DNA of 49,255 nucleotides. It comes from Verrucomicrobiaceae bacterium UBA7681. Its GTDB lineage: Bacteria; Verrucomicrobiota; Verrucomicrobiia; Verrucomicrobiales; Verrucomicrobiaceae. Of this stretch, positions 35,844 to 43,390 are shown piece by piece. The stretch covers positions 1 through 49,255 of the forward strand of contig DLGZ01000085.1 of the NCBI GenBank assembly GCA_002482965.1, written 5' to 3'. Within the stretch, counting starts at the first letter, position 1; each line of letters begins with the position of its first letter. Both the position numbers and the translations under genes were made by a program. Below the pieces are notes generated by a model, which worked only from the letters and a program-made list of their open reading frames with translations, searched no databases and was not told where the DNA came from.

Positions 35844-37628
35844 ATGGCCTTCCAATTTGACTCCGACTCGCAGAAGAAAATCCCCGACATGATGCTGCCG
35901 AGGAAGCGCATCGGGAAGTTTTCGTGGCTGGTACTGGGGGCGTTCGGGCTGCTGATCGTCAGCCTGATCGCGTGGCACCCGGTGACGACGGCGGTGCGTG
36001 CCGGGCTGGCCCGGAGGAATGCGAAGGAGGCTGTGGCGGCAACGGCTGCGAAGGACTGGATGAAGGCGCATCAGGCGCTGATGCTGGCACGCCAGCGCGC
36101 GCCTGAGGATGAGGAGGTGATCCTGGCGATGGTGACGTTTTTGAAGGCGACGGGATCTGACCCTGGCGGACTGGCGCAGCACCTGCAGCGGCTGAAGCTG
36201 AAGCGGGCGCTGACGGCGGAGGAGGAGCTGATGCTGGGGCGTGCGCTGATCAGCAGCGGGAAGACGAAGGATGCGCGTGAGGTTTATGAGAAGCTGCCGC
36301 TGCAGCAGAGCACGCAGCAGCCGGGGCTGGAGCTGCTTTCGAGCATTCTGAACGCGGAGGGCCATACGAAGGAGGCGGCGGAGATCTCCCACCGTGCGGT
36401 GGTGGTGAGCAAGGCTGAAGCGACGCCTGAAATGAATTTTCAGGCGGCGATGACGGACATGGGCAGCCACTTTGTGGAGGTGCAAAACCAGGCGCAGAAG
36501 CAGCTGTGGCAACTGGCGGAGCTGGGCACGCAGACGGGCATGGATGCGATCCTGCAACTGACGCTGAGCCGTGCGCTGACGGTGCCGCAGGCGAAGCGCC
36601 TGCTGGAGATGGAGGAGGAGCACCCGCTGCAATCGCTGGGGATGCGGCTGATGGTGGTCTCTGCGCAGATGCGGCTGCAGCCGGAGCTGCGCACGCAGCT
36701 GGCGAAGGCGGAGGTTGATCGCTATATCAGCACCAAGAATGGGAGGCTCGAAGACATGGCCTTTTGGCTGATGCGGGAAAAATTCAATGATCAGGTGCTG
36801 GCGCTGGTACCGAGGGAGCTGGCTGTGCAATCGCGTGAACTGTACCCTATCCTGGTGCAGACGCTGTCTCAGGCCGAGCGATGGGAGGAACTGCAGGGGA
36901 TCCTGAAAGTGCCTAATCCGCCGGTGTCTGGCACTCTGCTGGATCTGGCGATGGCGGAGGTACTGAGCCATGTGCAGCCTGACATGCGTGAATCACGCCG
37001 GATTCTGCAAGGCACAGTGATCAATGCGGCGCAAGGGGGGGATCTGGCCACCCTGCAGATAGCGGCGCAACTGGCTGAGAAGCTGAATTTTGCGGACGTC
37101 TCCTGCCAGGCGTACCAGGCGGCGGGGATGAAGGCGGCGGAGAACAACGCGAGCGAAGCCGCACTGAAGAACCTGCAAAAGAGCGCGGAACTGGCGCTGC
37201 GTGCAAAGGATACGGAAACGCTGCTGAATGTGTCCCGCCAGCTGCATGTGATCAGCCCAAGCAGCGCGGTGTTTGCGGACCGGTTTGAGTATCTGCGACT
37301 GGTGCTGGGGGTGGAGCTGGAGATGGTGGATCTGAAAGCACTGACGGCGCTGGCGGATACGAAAGCAGCTGTCATGGTCACTCTGGAACGCATCCCGCCG
37401 CAGCTGCTGCTGGCGCTTTCGGCGTATCGGCTGGGTGATCGTGAGGCGATGGAGAAGCATCTGGCTTCCCTGCCCCGCGCTGAAGGCCTGCCCCCTGGCC
37501 CGCGTGCGGTGGCTGCGGGGCTGCTGTCTCTGGCGGGCAAGCCGGACCGTGCGTTTCAGATGGCGGAGAAGATTCCGGGGGCGTTGCTGCTGGATGAGGA
37601 GAAGGTGTTTTTGATGAGGGCGCTGTAA
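35844..37628 (+). CDS. Membrane-anchored helical-repeat (TPR-like) protein
   Basis: 594 residues. Short basic N-terminus, one membrane helix (about 27-44), and a long all-helical periplasmic domain with TPR-like periodicity (for example KDWMKAHQALMLARQRAPEDEEVILAMVTFL, and pairs of A-x-x-x-Y/L helices). It begins 26 bases after the tpsA stop and is the last gene of the cluster. Proteins of this form scaffold secretion or assembly complexes; a role in holding the export machinery together or in adhesin maturation is inference. Very Leu/Ala/Glu-rich with CTG/GCG codons. Confidence 0.82.
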   Translation: MAFQFDSDSQKKIPDMMLPRKRIGKFSWLVLGAFGLLIVSLIAWHPVTTAVRAGLARRNAKEAVAATAAKDWMKAHQALMLARQRAPEDEEVILAMVTFLKATGSDPGGLAQHLQRLKLKRALTAEEELMLGRALISSGKTKDAREVYEKLPLQQSTQQPGLELLSSILNAEGHTKEAAEISHRAVVVSKAEATPEMNFQAAMTDMGSHFVEVQNQAQKQLWQLAELGTQTGMDAILQLTLSRALTVPQAKRLLEMEEEHPLQSLGMRLMVVSAQMRLQPELRTQLAKAEVDRYISTKNGRLEDMAFWLMREKFNDQVLALVPRELAVQSRELYPILVQTLSQAERWEELQGILKVPNPPVSGTLLDLAMAEVLSHVQPDMRESRRILQGTVINAAQGGDLATLQIAAQLAEKLNFADVSCQAYQAAGMKAAENNASEAALKNLQKSAELALRAKDTETLLNVSRQLHVISPSSAVFADRFEYLRLVLGVELEMVDLKALTALADTKAAVMVTLERIPPQLLLALSAYRLGDREAMEKHLASLPRAEGLPPGPRAVAAGLLSLAGKPDRAFQMAEKIPGALLLDEEKVFLMRAL

Positions 37629-37658
37629 GGGGGTGATGAAAGCTTAAGGTTTGAAGTT

Positions 37659-38327
37659 TTAAGAGTGGGTTAGCGGCCAAGGCCGCCGGGCGAGGAAGGC
37701 AAGCATGAGTGCGAGTGCGGCTGAGCAGTTGACCACTTGAGCATACCAGGAAATAGCAGAGGTTACGGGAGGAGATGGTGCGACTGAGGTGGTTGCGGGA
37801 TGGAGGTCGTCCCGGAGCTTTTCGCTTTCGCGGAGTTCACGCAGCTTGTTGCCGACGAAGGCAAACCATTGGCGATCGGCGGCTTCGAATAGACGCGGGG
37901 GGGCTAGCCATGGGTCGTGTTTTTCGCGTGGATCCACGAGGCCCATGTCATACCAAAAACCGTCGCGCTCTTTGTAGAGAACGAGCTTGCACTGCTCCCC
38001 CAGCAGAACCCGGTGGATCACGAGACGGAGTGGGTGGTCGGCATCTGTGCTGACAAGGGTGAAGACTTTCTGTCCCAGGAGGTCCTGCGGCCCACGGAGA
38101 ACTTCGATGACGCGGAGACGCACGCGGAAGATGGGGGCCTTGCCTGAAGGGCGCTGGAGGGCAGGCAGGCAAGCGAGGAGTTGTGGTGGGGTGCAGGTGC
38201 TCCCTGAGCTGGGGATTTTCGCGGGTGCCTTTTTTGGATGGGCTGGTGCGAAGTGAATCACGAACGTAGATTCCGAACCGGCTTTCTTCTTCGCCAATGC
38301 TTCCATCTTCGTTCTTCGAGCTTCCAT
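37659..38327 (-). CDS. Hypothetical protein with C-terminal membrane helix
   Basis: 222 residues if the ATG at 38327 is used; a second in-frame ATG at 38306 lies in a direct repeat (see 38299-38332), so the start is doubtful. The middle part (RVRLRVIEVLRG...QKVFTLVSTDADHPLRL...EQCKLVLYKERDGFWYDMGLVDP) looks like a small beta-rich domain, and the protein ends in a hydrophobic helix followed by RRPWPL, an anchor pattern. No N-terminal signal is evident, which may mean that the true 5' end is different or damaged. Converges with the TPR-like gene (30-base gap). Function not recognised. Confidence 0.6.
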   Translation of the reverse strand: MEARRTKMEALAKKKAGSESTFVIHFAPAHPKKAPAKIPSSGSTCTPPQLLACLPALQRPSGKAPIFRVRLRVIEVLRGPQDLLGQKVFTLVSTDADHPLRLVIHRVLLGEQCKLVLYKERDGFWYDMGLVDPREKHDPWLAPPRLFEAADRQWFAFVGNKLRELRESEKLRDDLHPATTSVAPSPPVTSAISWYAQVVNCSAALALMLAFLARRPWPLTHS

Positions 38328-38332
38328 CTTCG
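38299..38332. repeat. 13-base direct repeat pair
   Basis: GCTTCCATCTTCG occurs at 38299-38311 and 38320-38332. The 21-base period keeps frame with the minus-strand gene and gives it two possible ATG starts. Confidence 0.7.
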
Positions 38333-38432
38333 GAGGACACGATTAAGAACAGGAAAGCCGGGACTACAATGCGAAGAGGTTTGGACTCGGTGCTGCTCGG
38401 TTTCTCTTCGCGCTGGTTGTTTGCGGAGCCGG

Positions 38433-38447
38433 AGGATCGAGGACGAG
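38433..38447 (+). repeat. 15-base dispersed repeat, copy 2
   Basis: Exact copy of 10189-10203, located just past the 3' end of the histidine kinase gene. Confidence 0.6.
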
Positions 38448-38454
38448 AACGATG

Positions 38455-39579
38455 CTAACCGGGCAAGGGCACGCGGATGGTGAAGACGGTGCTGACTCCG
38501 GGGCGGCTTTCGAGGTCGATGGTGCCGCCGTGGACTTCGACGGCGCGTTTGACGATGGAGAGGCCGAGGCCGGTGCCTTTGGTCTCCTGGATGCCGCGGT
38601 AGAAGCGCTTGAAGGCGTTGGGGAGGTCTTCGGGACGAATGCCGATGCCGTCGTCGGTGACGGTGATGATGCACTCGTGCTGGGTCCAGCGGCCGCTGAT
38701 GCTGAGGCGGAGGCCGGTGCGGGGATTCTCCTTGAGGGCGTTTTCGATGAGGTTGGAGAATATCTGATCCCAGTAGAAGCGATCTCCACTCAAAAGGCCG
38801 CCGTCGGGGGGGAAGTCGAGGGTGATGACGGGCTGGCGGATTTCGACGAGGGGTGTGAGGTGCTCGATGGCGTCATGCACGCAGCCGCGGACGAGGAAGG
38901 TTTCTGTCTTGAGGGGCTCTTCCAATCCTTCGAGGCGGGAGATGGTGAGCATGTCGTCGATGATGCGCATCATGCGGCGGCTGTGCTTTTCCATGACATC
39001 GAGACAGCGCACCAAGGAGGCGGTGTTTTTGATCATGCCGCTTTTCAGCGTCTCGATGTAGCCGTGGATGAGGGAGAGCGGGGTGCGGAGCTCATGACCG
39101 GCGCTGGTGACGAAGTCCTGGCGTGTCTGGGCGATGGTGTCGTGCTCGGTGCGGTCTTCGACCATGACCCAGATGCCGCTGCGGCCGCCTTCGCTCCAGG
39201 GGGAGGCGGAGAGGCGGTAGTGGCGTTCATGGCTCCATTCGGCGGCGTAGGAGTGGGGAAGCGGGAGGCGGAGTTCCCCTTCGACACGGGTGTGGCGGGT
39301 GCGGGCGTCTGCGATGATGCGGGTGATGGCCTCCAGGCTGGGGGCGGCGCCTAGGGGGCGGCCCTCTTCCAACGTGTGAGGGATGAGCATGACGCTCATG
39401 GCGAGATTGGCGAAGACGATGAGGTCTGCGTCATCAATGACAAGGATGCCCTGGGGGGCTTCATTGAGGAGGGTGCCGAAGAGGCGGCAGTCGTCCTGCA
39501 TGCACATGGGCGAGGCGATGTCTGCCTGCTCTGCTTTCAAACCTGGCTGCGCCGGGGCGGACATCACTTCCATGATCAT
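38455..39579 (-). CDS. phoR: PhoR-type sensor histidine kinase without membrane helices
   Basis: 374 residues. A PAS domain (about 35-145) precedes a HisKA domain with H162 in TSAGHELRTPL, then the HATPase domain with N box NLIENALKENP (N280), G1 DDGIGI (309-314) and G2 GTGLGLS (335-341). It resembles the PhoR/WalK group in order and motifs, but I find no membrane-spanning segment, so it is probably a soluble sensor. Translationally coupled to the response regulator (ATGA overlap). The signal is unknown; phosphate is suggested only by family likeness. Confidence 0.9.
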   Translation of the reverse strand: MIMEVMSAPAQPGLKAEQADIASPMCMQDDCRLFGTLLNEAPQGILVIDDADLIVFANLAMSVMLIPHTLEEGRPLGAAPSLEAITRIIADARTRHTRVEGELRLPLPHSYAAEWSHERHYRLSASPWSEGGRSGIWVMVEDRTEHDTIAQTRQDFVTSAGHELRTPLSLIHGYIETLKSGMIKNTASLVRCLDVMEKHSRRMMRIIDDMLTISRLEGLEEPLKTETFLVRGCVHDAIEHLTPLVEIRQPVITLDFPPDGGLLSGDRFYWDQIFSNLIENALKENPRTGLRLSISGRWTQHECIITVTDDGIGIRPEDLPNAFKRFYRGIQETKGTGLGLSIVKRAVEVHGGTIDLESRPGVSTVFTIRVPLPG

Positions 39580-40280
39580 GCGTCTGCGTCTGCGAGCTCC
39601 TGAACGTTGCTTTGAAAGAGGTAACCCTGACGACGCAGGGTGCCGATGTGACGGCCGTGGTCTCCGAGCTTGTCGCGGAGGCGTTTGATGTGGGTGTCGA
39701 GGGTGCGTGAGTGGGTGTCGTCTGCGTAACCCCAGACGGCGCTGAGGAGCTCGCTGCGTGAGTGGATCACGTCAGGATTGGCCATGAGTGTGGTGATGAG
39801 CTTGAGCTCGGTAATGGTGAGCTCGACGAGCTTGCCATTGATGGAGAGGGACATGTTTTTGCGGTCGAGCAGGAACTCGCCGATGCGCTGCTCTGCGAGC
39901 ATGACGACTTTTTGCGAACGACGCAGGACGGCACTGATGCGGAGCATGAGCTCGCGCGGGCTGAAGGGCTTGGTGAGGTAGTCGTCCGCGCCGCATTCGA
40001 GTCCGGCGATGCGGTCATTGGTCTGCGCACGGGCGGTGAGCATGATGACGGGGATGTGCCGGGTGCGGGTGTCTGCGCGGAGGCGGCGGTGGACCTGTAC
40101 GCCGTCGATGCCAGGAAGCATGATGTCGAGGACGATGAGATCGGGCGCGGTCTTGACTGCCATGGGGAGGACGGCGAGGCCGTTGCCCACTGAGACGACC
40201 TCGTGTCCTTCACGCTGAAGGTGAAGGCTTACGAGTTCGACAATATCCTTCTCATCATCGACTACCAGGATTCTGCTCAT
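39576..40280 (-). CDS. phoB: OmpR/PhoB-family response regulator
   Basis: 234 residues from the ATG at 40280, which gives MSRILVVDDEKD; the frame continues upstream without family similarity. Receiver domain: acidic pair D8/D9, phosphorylation site D52 in LIVLDIMLPG, conserved T82 and K104 (YLTKPF). The C-terminal winged-helix DNA-binding domain shows ELTITELKLITTL and SRTLDTHIKRLRDKLG. Pairs with the kinase encoded just downstream. A hairpin (GGCAGGA / TCCTGCC, 40303-40322) lies in its leader region. Confidence 0.94.
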   Translation of the reverse strand: MSRILVVDDEKDIVELVSLHLQREGHEVVSVGNGLAVLPMAVKTAPDLIVLDIMLPGIDGVQVHRRLRADTRTRHIPVIMLTARAQTNDRIAGLECGADDYLTKPFSPRELMLRISAVLRRSQKVVMLAEQRIGEFLLDRKNMSLSINGKLVELTITELKLITTLMANPDVIHSRSELLSAVWGYADDTHSRTLDTHIKRLRDKLGDHGRHIGTLRRQGYLFQSNVQELADADA

Positions 40281-40735
40281 GTTTGGGTGACGAGACTGTG
40301 ACGGCAGGAATGAAGTCCTGCCAAAGACAAGCATGTTACGATCTCGTCGCAGAGTGTGAAGGCATGCAGATGGTGACGGATTTGTTGCGGAAGGCGTGAA
40401 TGAAAACGGCTGCGTTGGCGAGGGTTTCAAAGCGAGGCTTTCACTGTGATCTTTTTCCTTATTCAGTGGTGGCTTTTTGCGCTACACGACAAAGGAGGGG
40501 AAGGGTTTAAAGTTTCAGGTTTAAGCTTTGAATTTGGGGATGGTTTGCGGGTGATGGGTGTGGCGGAGGTTTGAACACAGGACGGACAGGTCCGATGCGT
40601 CGTATGGAGATAGTGGAGTGACGAATGCGAGGCGATGCAGTGTTGCAATGCATTCACTGATGCGCTGCAAGGTCGTAACAGTATTGTGACGTGTTACTGT
40701 TTGAGGCATCGGGCGGGCATCTCAAAGATGGGTGC
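40281..40735. other. Intergenic region upstream of the two-component pair
   Basis: 455 bases between the divergent response-regulator gene and the small membrane-protein gene. It contains the 7-bp hairpin at 40303-40322 and T/A-rich tracts (40500-40550) but no convincing coding frame. I could not recognise Pho boxes with confidence. Confidence 0.5.
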
Positions 40736-40975
40736 ATGTACAAGCCACGACATAACGAACTCCATAGCTTCCTCCAATGGCGCCGGCAGACGCGCTTTAT
40801 CCGCCATCATGGCGGCCCGATCATGGCGGTGGGGCTGTTTGTGACGTGTCTGTGGTTTGTGTGGAGGGCGTGCGAGAGCCGTCAGCAGCTGGAGAACAGC
40901 ATGCCGGCAGTCGAATCCTCTCGAATGCAAGAGATGGACCGCACATTGCAGGCGGCGAAAATGCCCAAGTGGTGA
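40736..40975 (+). CDS. Small single-helix membrane protein
   Basis: 79 residues from the ATG at 40736 (upstream start at 40691 possible). A basic, aromatic N-terminal segment (QWRRQTRFIRHH) leads into one membrane helix MAVGLFVTCLWFVWRA (about 45-60), then a short polar tail with two Met-rich segments. Isolated gene followed by hairpins. No family recognised. Confidence 0.5.
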   Translation: MYKPRHNELHSFLQWRRQTRFIRHHGGPIMAVGLFVTCLWFVWRACESRQQLENSMPAVESSRMQEMDRTLQAAKMPKW

Positions 40976-41009
40976 AGCGGTGGCACGGATTTGGAAAAAC
41001 CCTGAGTGT

Positions 41010-41097
41010 GAGCGCAGCAGGCTGCTGAACGCTCAAGGCATGCAAATTCTGCACCGAGCAGGCAGGGTGAAGGGGCGGAGTTGATCACGCCGCCCCT
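41010..41097. terminator. Two hairpins between convergent genes
   Basis: First hairpin 41010-41034: GAGCGCAGCA, loop GGC, TGCTG-AA-CGCTC. Second 41071-41097: AGGGGCGG / CCGCCCCT, 8-bp perfect stem. No T-run follows either, so termination on both strands is plausible but not certain. Confidence 0.4.
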
Positions 41098-41147
41098 GCC
41101 AGCGCCTTGCTTCGCCGACTTCAGCTCAGAGGCTTATCAACCACGCT

Positions 41148-42428
41148 CTAAAATTTGACGCCGACGGCGAGGATGACGCGGTCTTCGTTCACGTAGGACG
41201 GGGCGCGTTTGCCTTTGGTGTAGCGGGCGCTGAAGACACCGGGAAAATCGCGGAACGGGCCGAACTCAACGCGTGCTTCTTGAAAGATGAAGCTGCGGTC
41301 GATCTGCTCCAGGGGGGAGACGCCGGATATCTGGTAGGAGATGCGCAGGGTGTTCTCCATCAAGCCAAAGCCGACGCGGTTGCCCCAGTCCACCTGATAG
41401 GCGCCGGGACTGACCTTGCCGGTATTTTTGACGAAGTCACTGAACACGGATTTGAGGGTGAAGTTGGGTTTGATGTAGAAGTGATCAGCGCGGCTTTCGA
41501 GCGTGGAGTTGGAGTCGGGGCCGACGAGATTTGGTGATGCTTCGAGCTCCTTGGCAGTCGTAGCTGCAGTGGCGGCGGCGCGATCGCTCTTGTGTAGCAA
41601 CCAATGCTCACCGATGGCGAATGGCAGCTTATCTTGGAAGAACTGCGGCAGGAAACGGAAGACGGGCTGGACATTCAGATCCACGCCCCACTGGCTGTCA
41701 TTGGTGATGGCGTTGTCTTTGTAGGAGAAGCCGATCTGAAATTTGGACTGATGCTGGAAGTTTTTCAGGTTTTCCGGATTGAGCGGCTTGAGATGAAAAC
41801 CAATGCCGACGAAGGCCTCCCGAAGATCTACGGACGTGGCGGCGGAGCCAGCGGTGATGCGCTCCCAGGCGACGCCGGTGCGGAGGTGTGCGGCGAACTG
41901 CTGCGGGCGGTAGGCGATCAAATTGAGACTCGGTTTGACGGGCAGGTACCAGTCCACCATGGCAGCGGCGTCCACGTTCCAAAAACTTCCCGTCTGAGCA
42001 TCGCGGATCCACTGATAGGTCGCGGCCTGAGCTTTGGACTCATCCACATCCAGGCTGTTTTGCATGCGGGCGATGACCACCAGACCATCAAGAGTGCCGT
42101 CTTGCCTCAGGGATTTCAAGATGGGACTGGGAATGCTTCCAAGGGCGGACTTTTCGGCATTGGGCACCTTGCGCGTGAGGCCGAAGACCGAGGACCTGCC
42201 AGAGACGGCTTTTTCATCCCAGATGATCAAGCCAACACCTTCGAGGTGACGATTGTGGAAGTAGCTGCTCGTAAACCCCTCCTCCGAGCGCACGATGGCG
42301 GCGTCTGCTGCACGGGGATCCTGCGCGGAGGCGATGGAGGGCATCAGAGTTGTGAGGACGAGGAGGACGGAGGCGCTGAGACGAAGCCTGGTCAGGGCAG
42401 GAAACAGACGTGTGAGAGCTGTGTTCAT
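41148..42428 (-). CDS. Outer-membrane protein, beta-barrel type, function unknown
   Basis: 426 residues from the ATG at 42428, chosen because it is followed by a good signal peptide (TRLRLSASVLLVLTTLMPSIASA, cleavage after residue 34). The body has alternating strands typical of a barrel (SKFQIGFSYKDNAI, WGVDLNVQPVFRFLP, DHFYIKPNFTLKSV, VGFGLMENTLRISYQIS) and the last strand DRVILAVGVKF ends in Phe. No cysteine in the mature protein. Stands alone, divergent from the lectin-like gene across an AT-rich region. Substrate unknown. Confidence 0.75.
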   Translation of the reverse strand: MNTALTRLFPALTRLRLSASVLLVLTTLMPSIASAQDPRAADAAIVRSEEGFTSSYFHNRHLEGVGLIIWDEKAVSGRSSVFGLTRKVPNAEKSALGSIPSPILKSLRQDGTLDGLVVIARMQNSLDVDESKAQAATYQWIRDAQTGSFWNVDAAAMVDWYLPVKPSLNLIAYRPQQFAAHLRTGVAWERITAGSAATSVDLREAFVGIGFHLKPLNPENLKNFQHQSKFQIGFSYKDNAITNDSQWGVDLNVQPVFRFLPQFFQDKLPFAIGEHWLLHKSDRAAATAATTAKELEASPNLVGPDSNSTLESRADHFYIKPNFTLKSVFSDFVKNTGKVSPGAYQVDWGNRVGFGLMENTLRISYQISGVSPLEQIDRSFIFQEARVEFGPFRDFPGVFSARYTKGKRAPSYVNEDRVILAVGVKF

Positions 42429-42725
42429 TTTTTGCAGATGGTTAAGAGTGATGCTTTTGTTTTCAGCAAAATCGCGCCAGTGGAGCAAGTTTTTCCGTAG
42501 AAGGACACTCTTATAATAATTCAACTCTACATACTCTTAAGGACGTGTGTTTGAGTGTTTGGATTCGAGCCAGTTAAGGAGATAAATAAAATTGTCGGCT
42601 TTAGGAATGCGCAAACCTTCACTTCCTTTATGAGGTCTATTTATGCACATTACCTATCCTTTTTTTTAGTTTGTTTTCATGTTTATTACTTGCCATGGCG
42701 GCCTGTTTTCCACTATTAGATTAGA
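42429..42725. promoter_or_regulatory. AT-rich divergent promoter region
   Basis: 297 bases, far more AT-rich than the surroundings. On the minus strand a TTGAATTATTATAAG stretch (around 42510-42524) could provide a -10 element for the outer-membrane protein gene. On the + strand TTAGATTAGAATG precedes the lectin-like gene. No operator palindrome stands out. Confidence 0.4.
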
Positions 42726-43319
42726 ATGATGAAAATCGAATCAAGTGCCGAAGGTAAGAGTGCCCTAGTGCCCGCAAGTGTTGGCCGTCTCGTCTTGTCT
42801 GCCATGGGAATGCTGCTGCTGGGTGCGTGTGTGAACAGCACTGAGGCGAAGCCTTTCACGACGCTGCACGGCTCAATGCATGCGACGGTGATTAGCGCAG
42901 GAGGAAAGACCTGCAGTCCGGGAGGTGGCAAAGCGAAGCCGGGTGACAACTGCACGGGCATCCTGCTGAAGCAGGGGGAGTGCTATCGGTTCGAGGCAGA
43001 GACGAGCAAGTGCTTTGCGGATGCTTCGATCCATCTGAACAATCTGAATGGCTGGGACTTCCCGCTGCTGCAGCCGGTGTGCTTTCTGAAACGCAGGCCA
43101 CTGGAGGCTTTCTTTACGCTGATCGGCACGATTGATGGGAAACGGCCCTTCCGGATTCGTGAGGGGATGTGCTGGCAGGCGCCGGCCTCTGGCGAGCTGG
43201 TATGCTATGTGAATGACTGGTTCTTCAAGTATGGGAACAACAAGGGGAGCATCAAGCTGCAGGTGACCCCCTGCCCTGCGGCAAAGAGCTCCGCAGCACG
43301 CACACCGAGGAAGCAGTGA
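42726..43319 (+). CDS. Lipoprotein with LecA (PA-IL)-like lectin domain
   Basis: 197 residues. Basic N-terminus, hydrophobic signal and lipobox LLGAC (C35), so a lipoprotein. The C-terminal part resembles the Pseudomonas galactose lectin LecA: FRIREGMCWQAPASGELVCYVND then YGNNKGSIKLQV, against LecA's FRWVAPNN...YND...YGNNSGS. LecA binds calcium and sugar through D100, T104, N107 and N108; the spacing is kept here as D164, K168, N171, N172, with Thr replaced by Lys. Seven cysteines after the lipid-bearing one could form disulfides absent from LecA. Sugar binding is plausible, not shown. The patatin-like gene follows 71 bases on. Confidence 0.75.
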   Translation: MMKIESSAEGKSALVPASVGRLVLSAMGMLLLGACVNSTEAKPFTTLHGSMHATVISAGGKTCSPGGGKAKPGDNCTGILLKQGECYRFEAETSKCFADASIHLNNLNGWDFPLLQPVCFLKRRPLEAFFTLIGTIDGKRPFRIREGMCWQAPASGELVCYVNDWFFKYGNNKGSIKLQVTPCPAAKSSAARTPRKQ

Positions 43320-43390
43320 TGCTGCCGCGTGAAACCGCCTTCTAGCATGTAATACCACCGTTTAGCATCCTCCATGACGCCCACTTTTTC

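Noticed and set aside
38452..39354. 300-residue plus-strand frame over the histidine kinase
   Set aside because: Acidic low-complexity shadow of the kinase, whose H, N and G boxes are intact.
40281..40735. Pho boxes upstream of the response regulator
   Set aside because: CTGTGAC-like strings occur but not as the direct 11-base repeats expected for PhoB binding.
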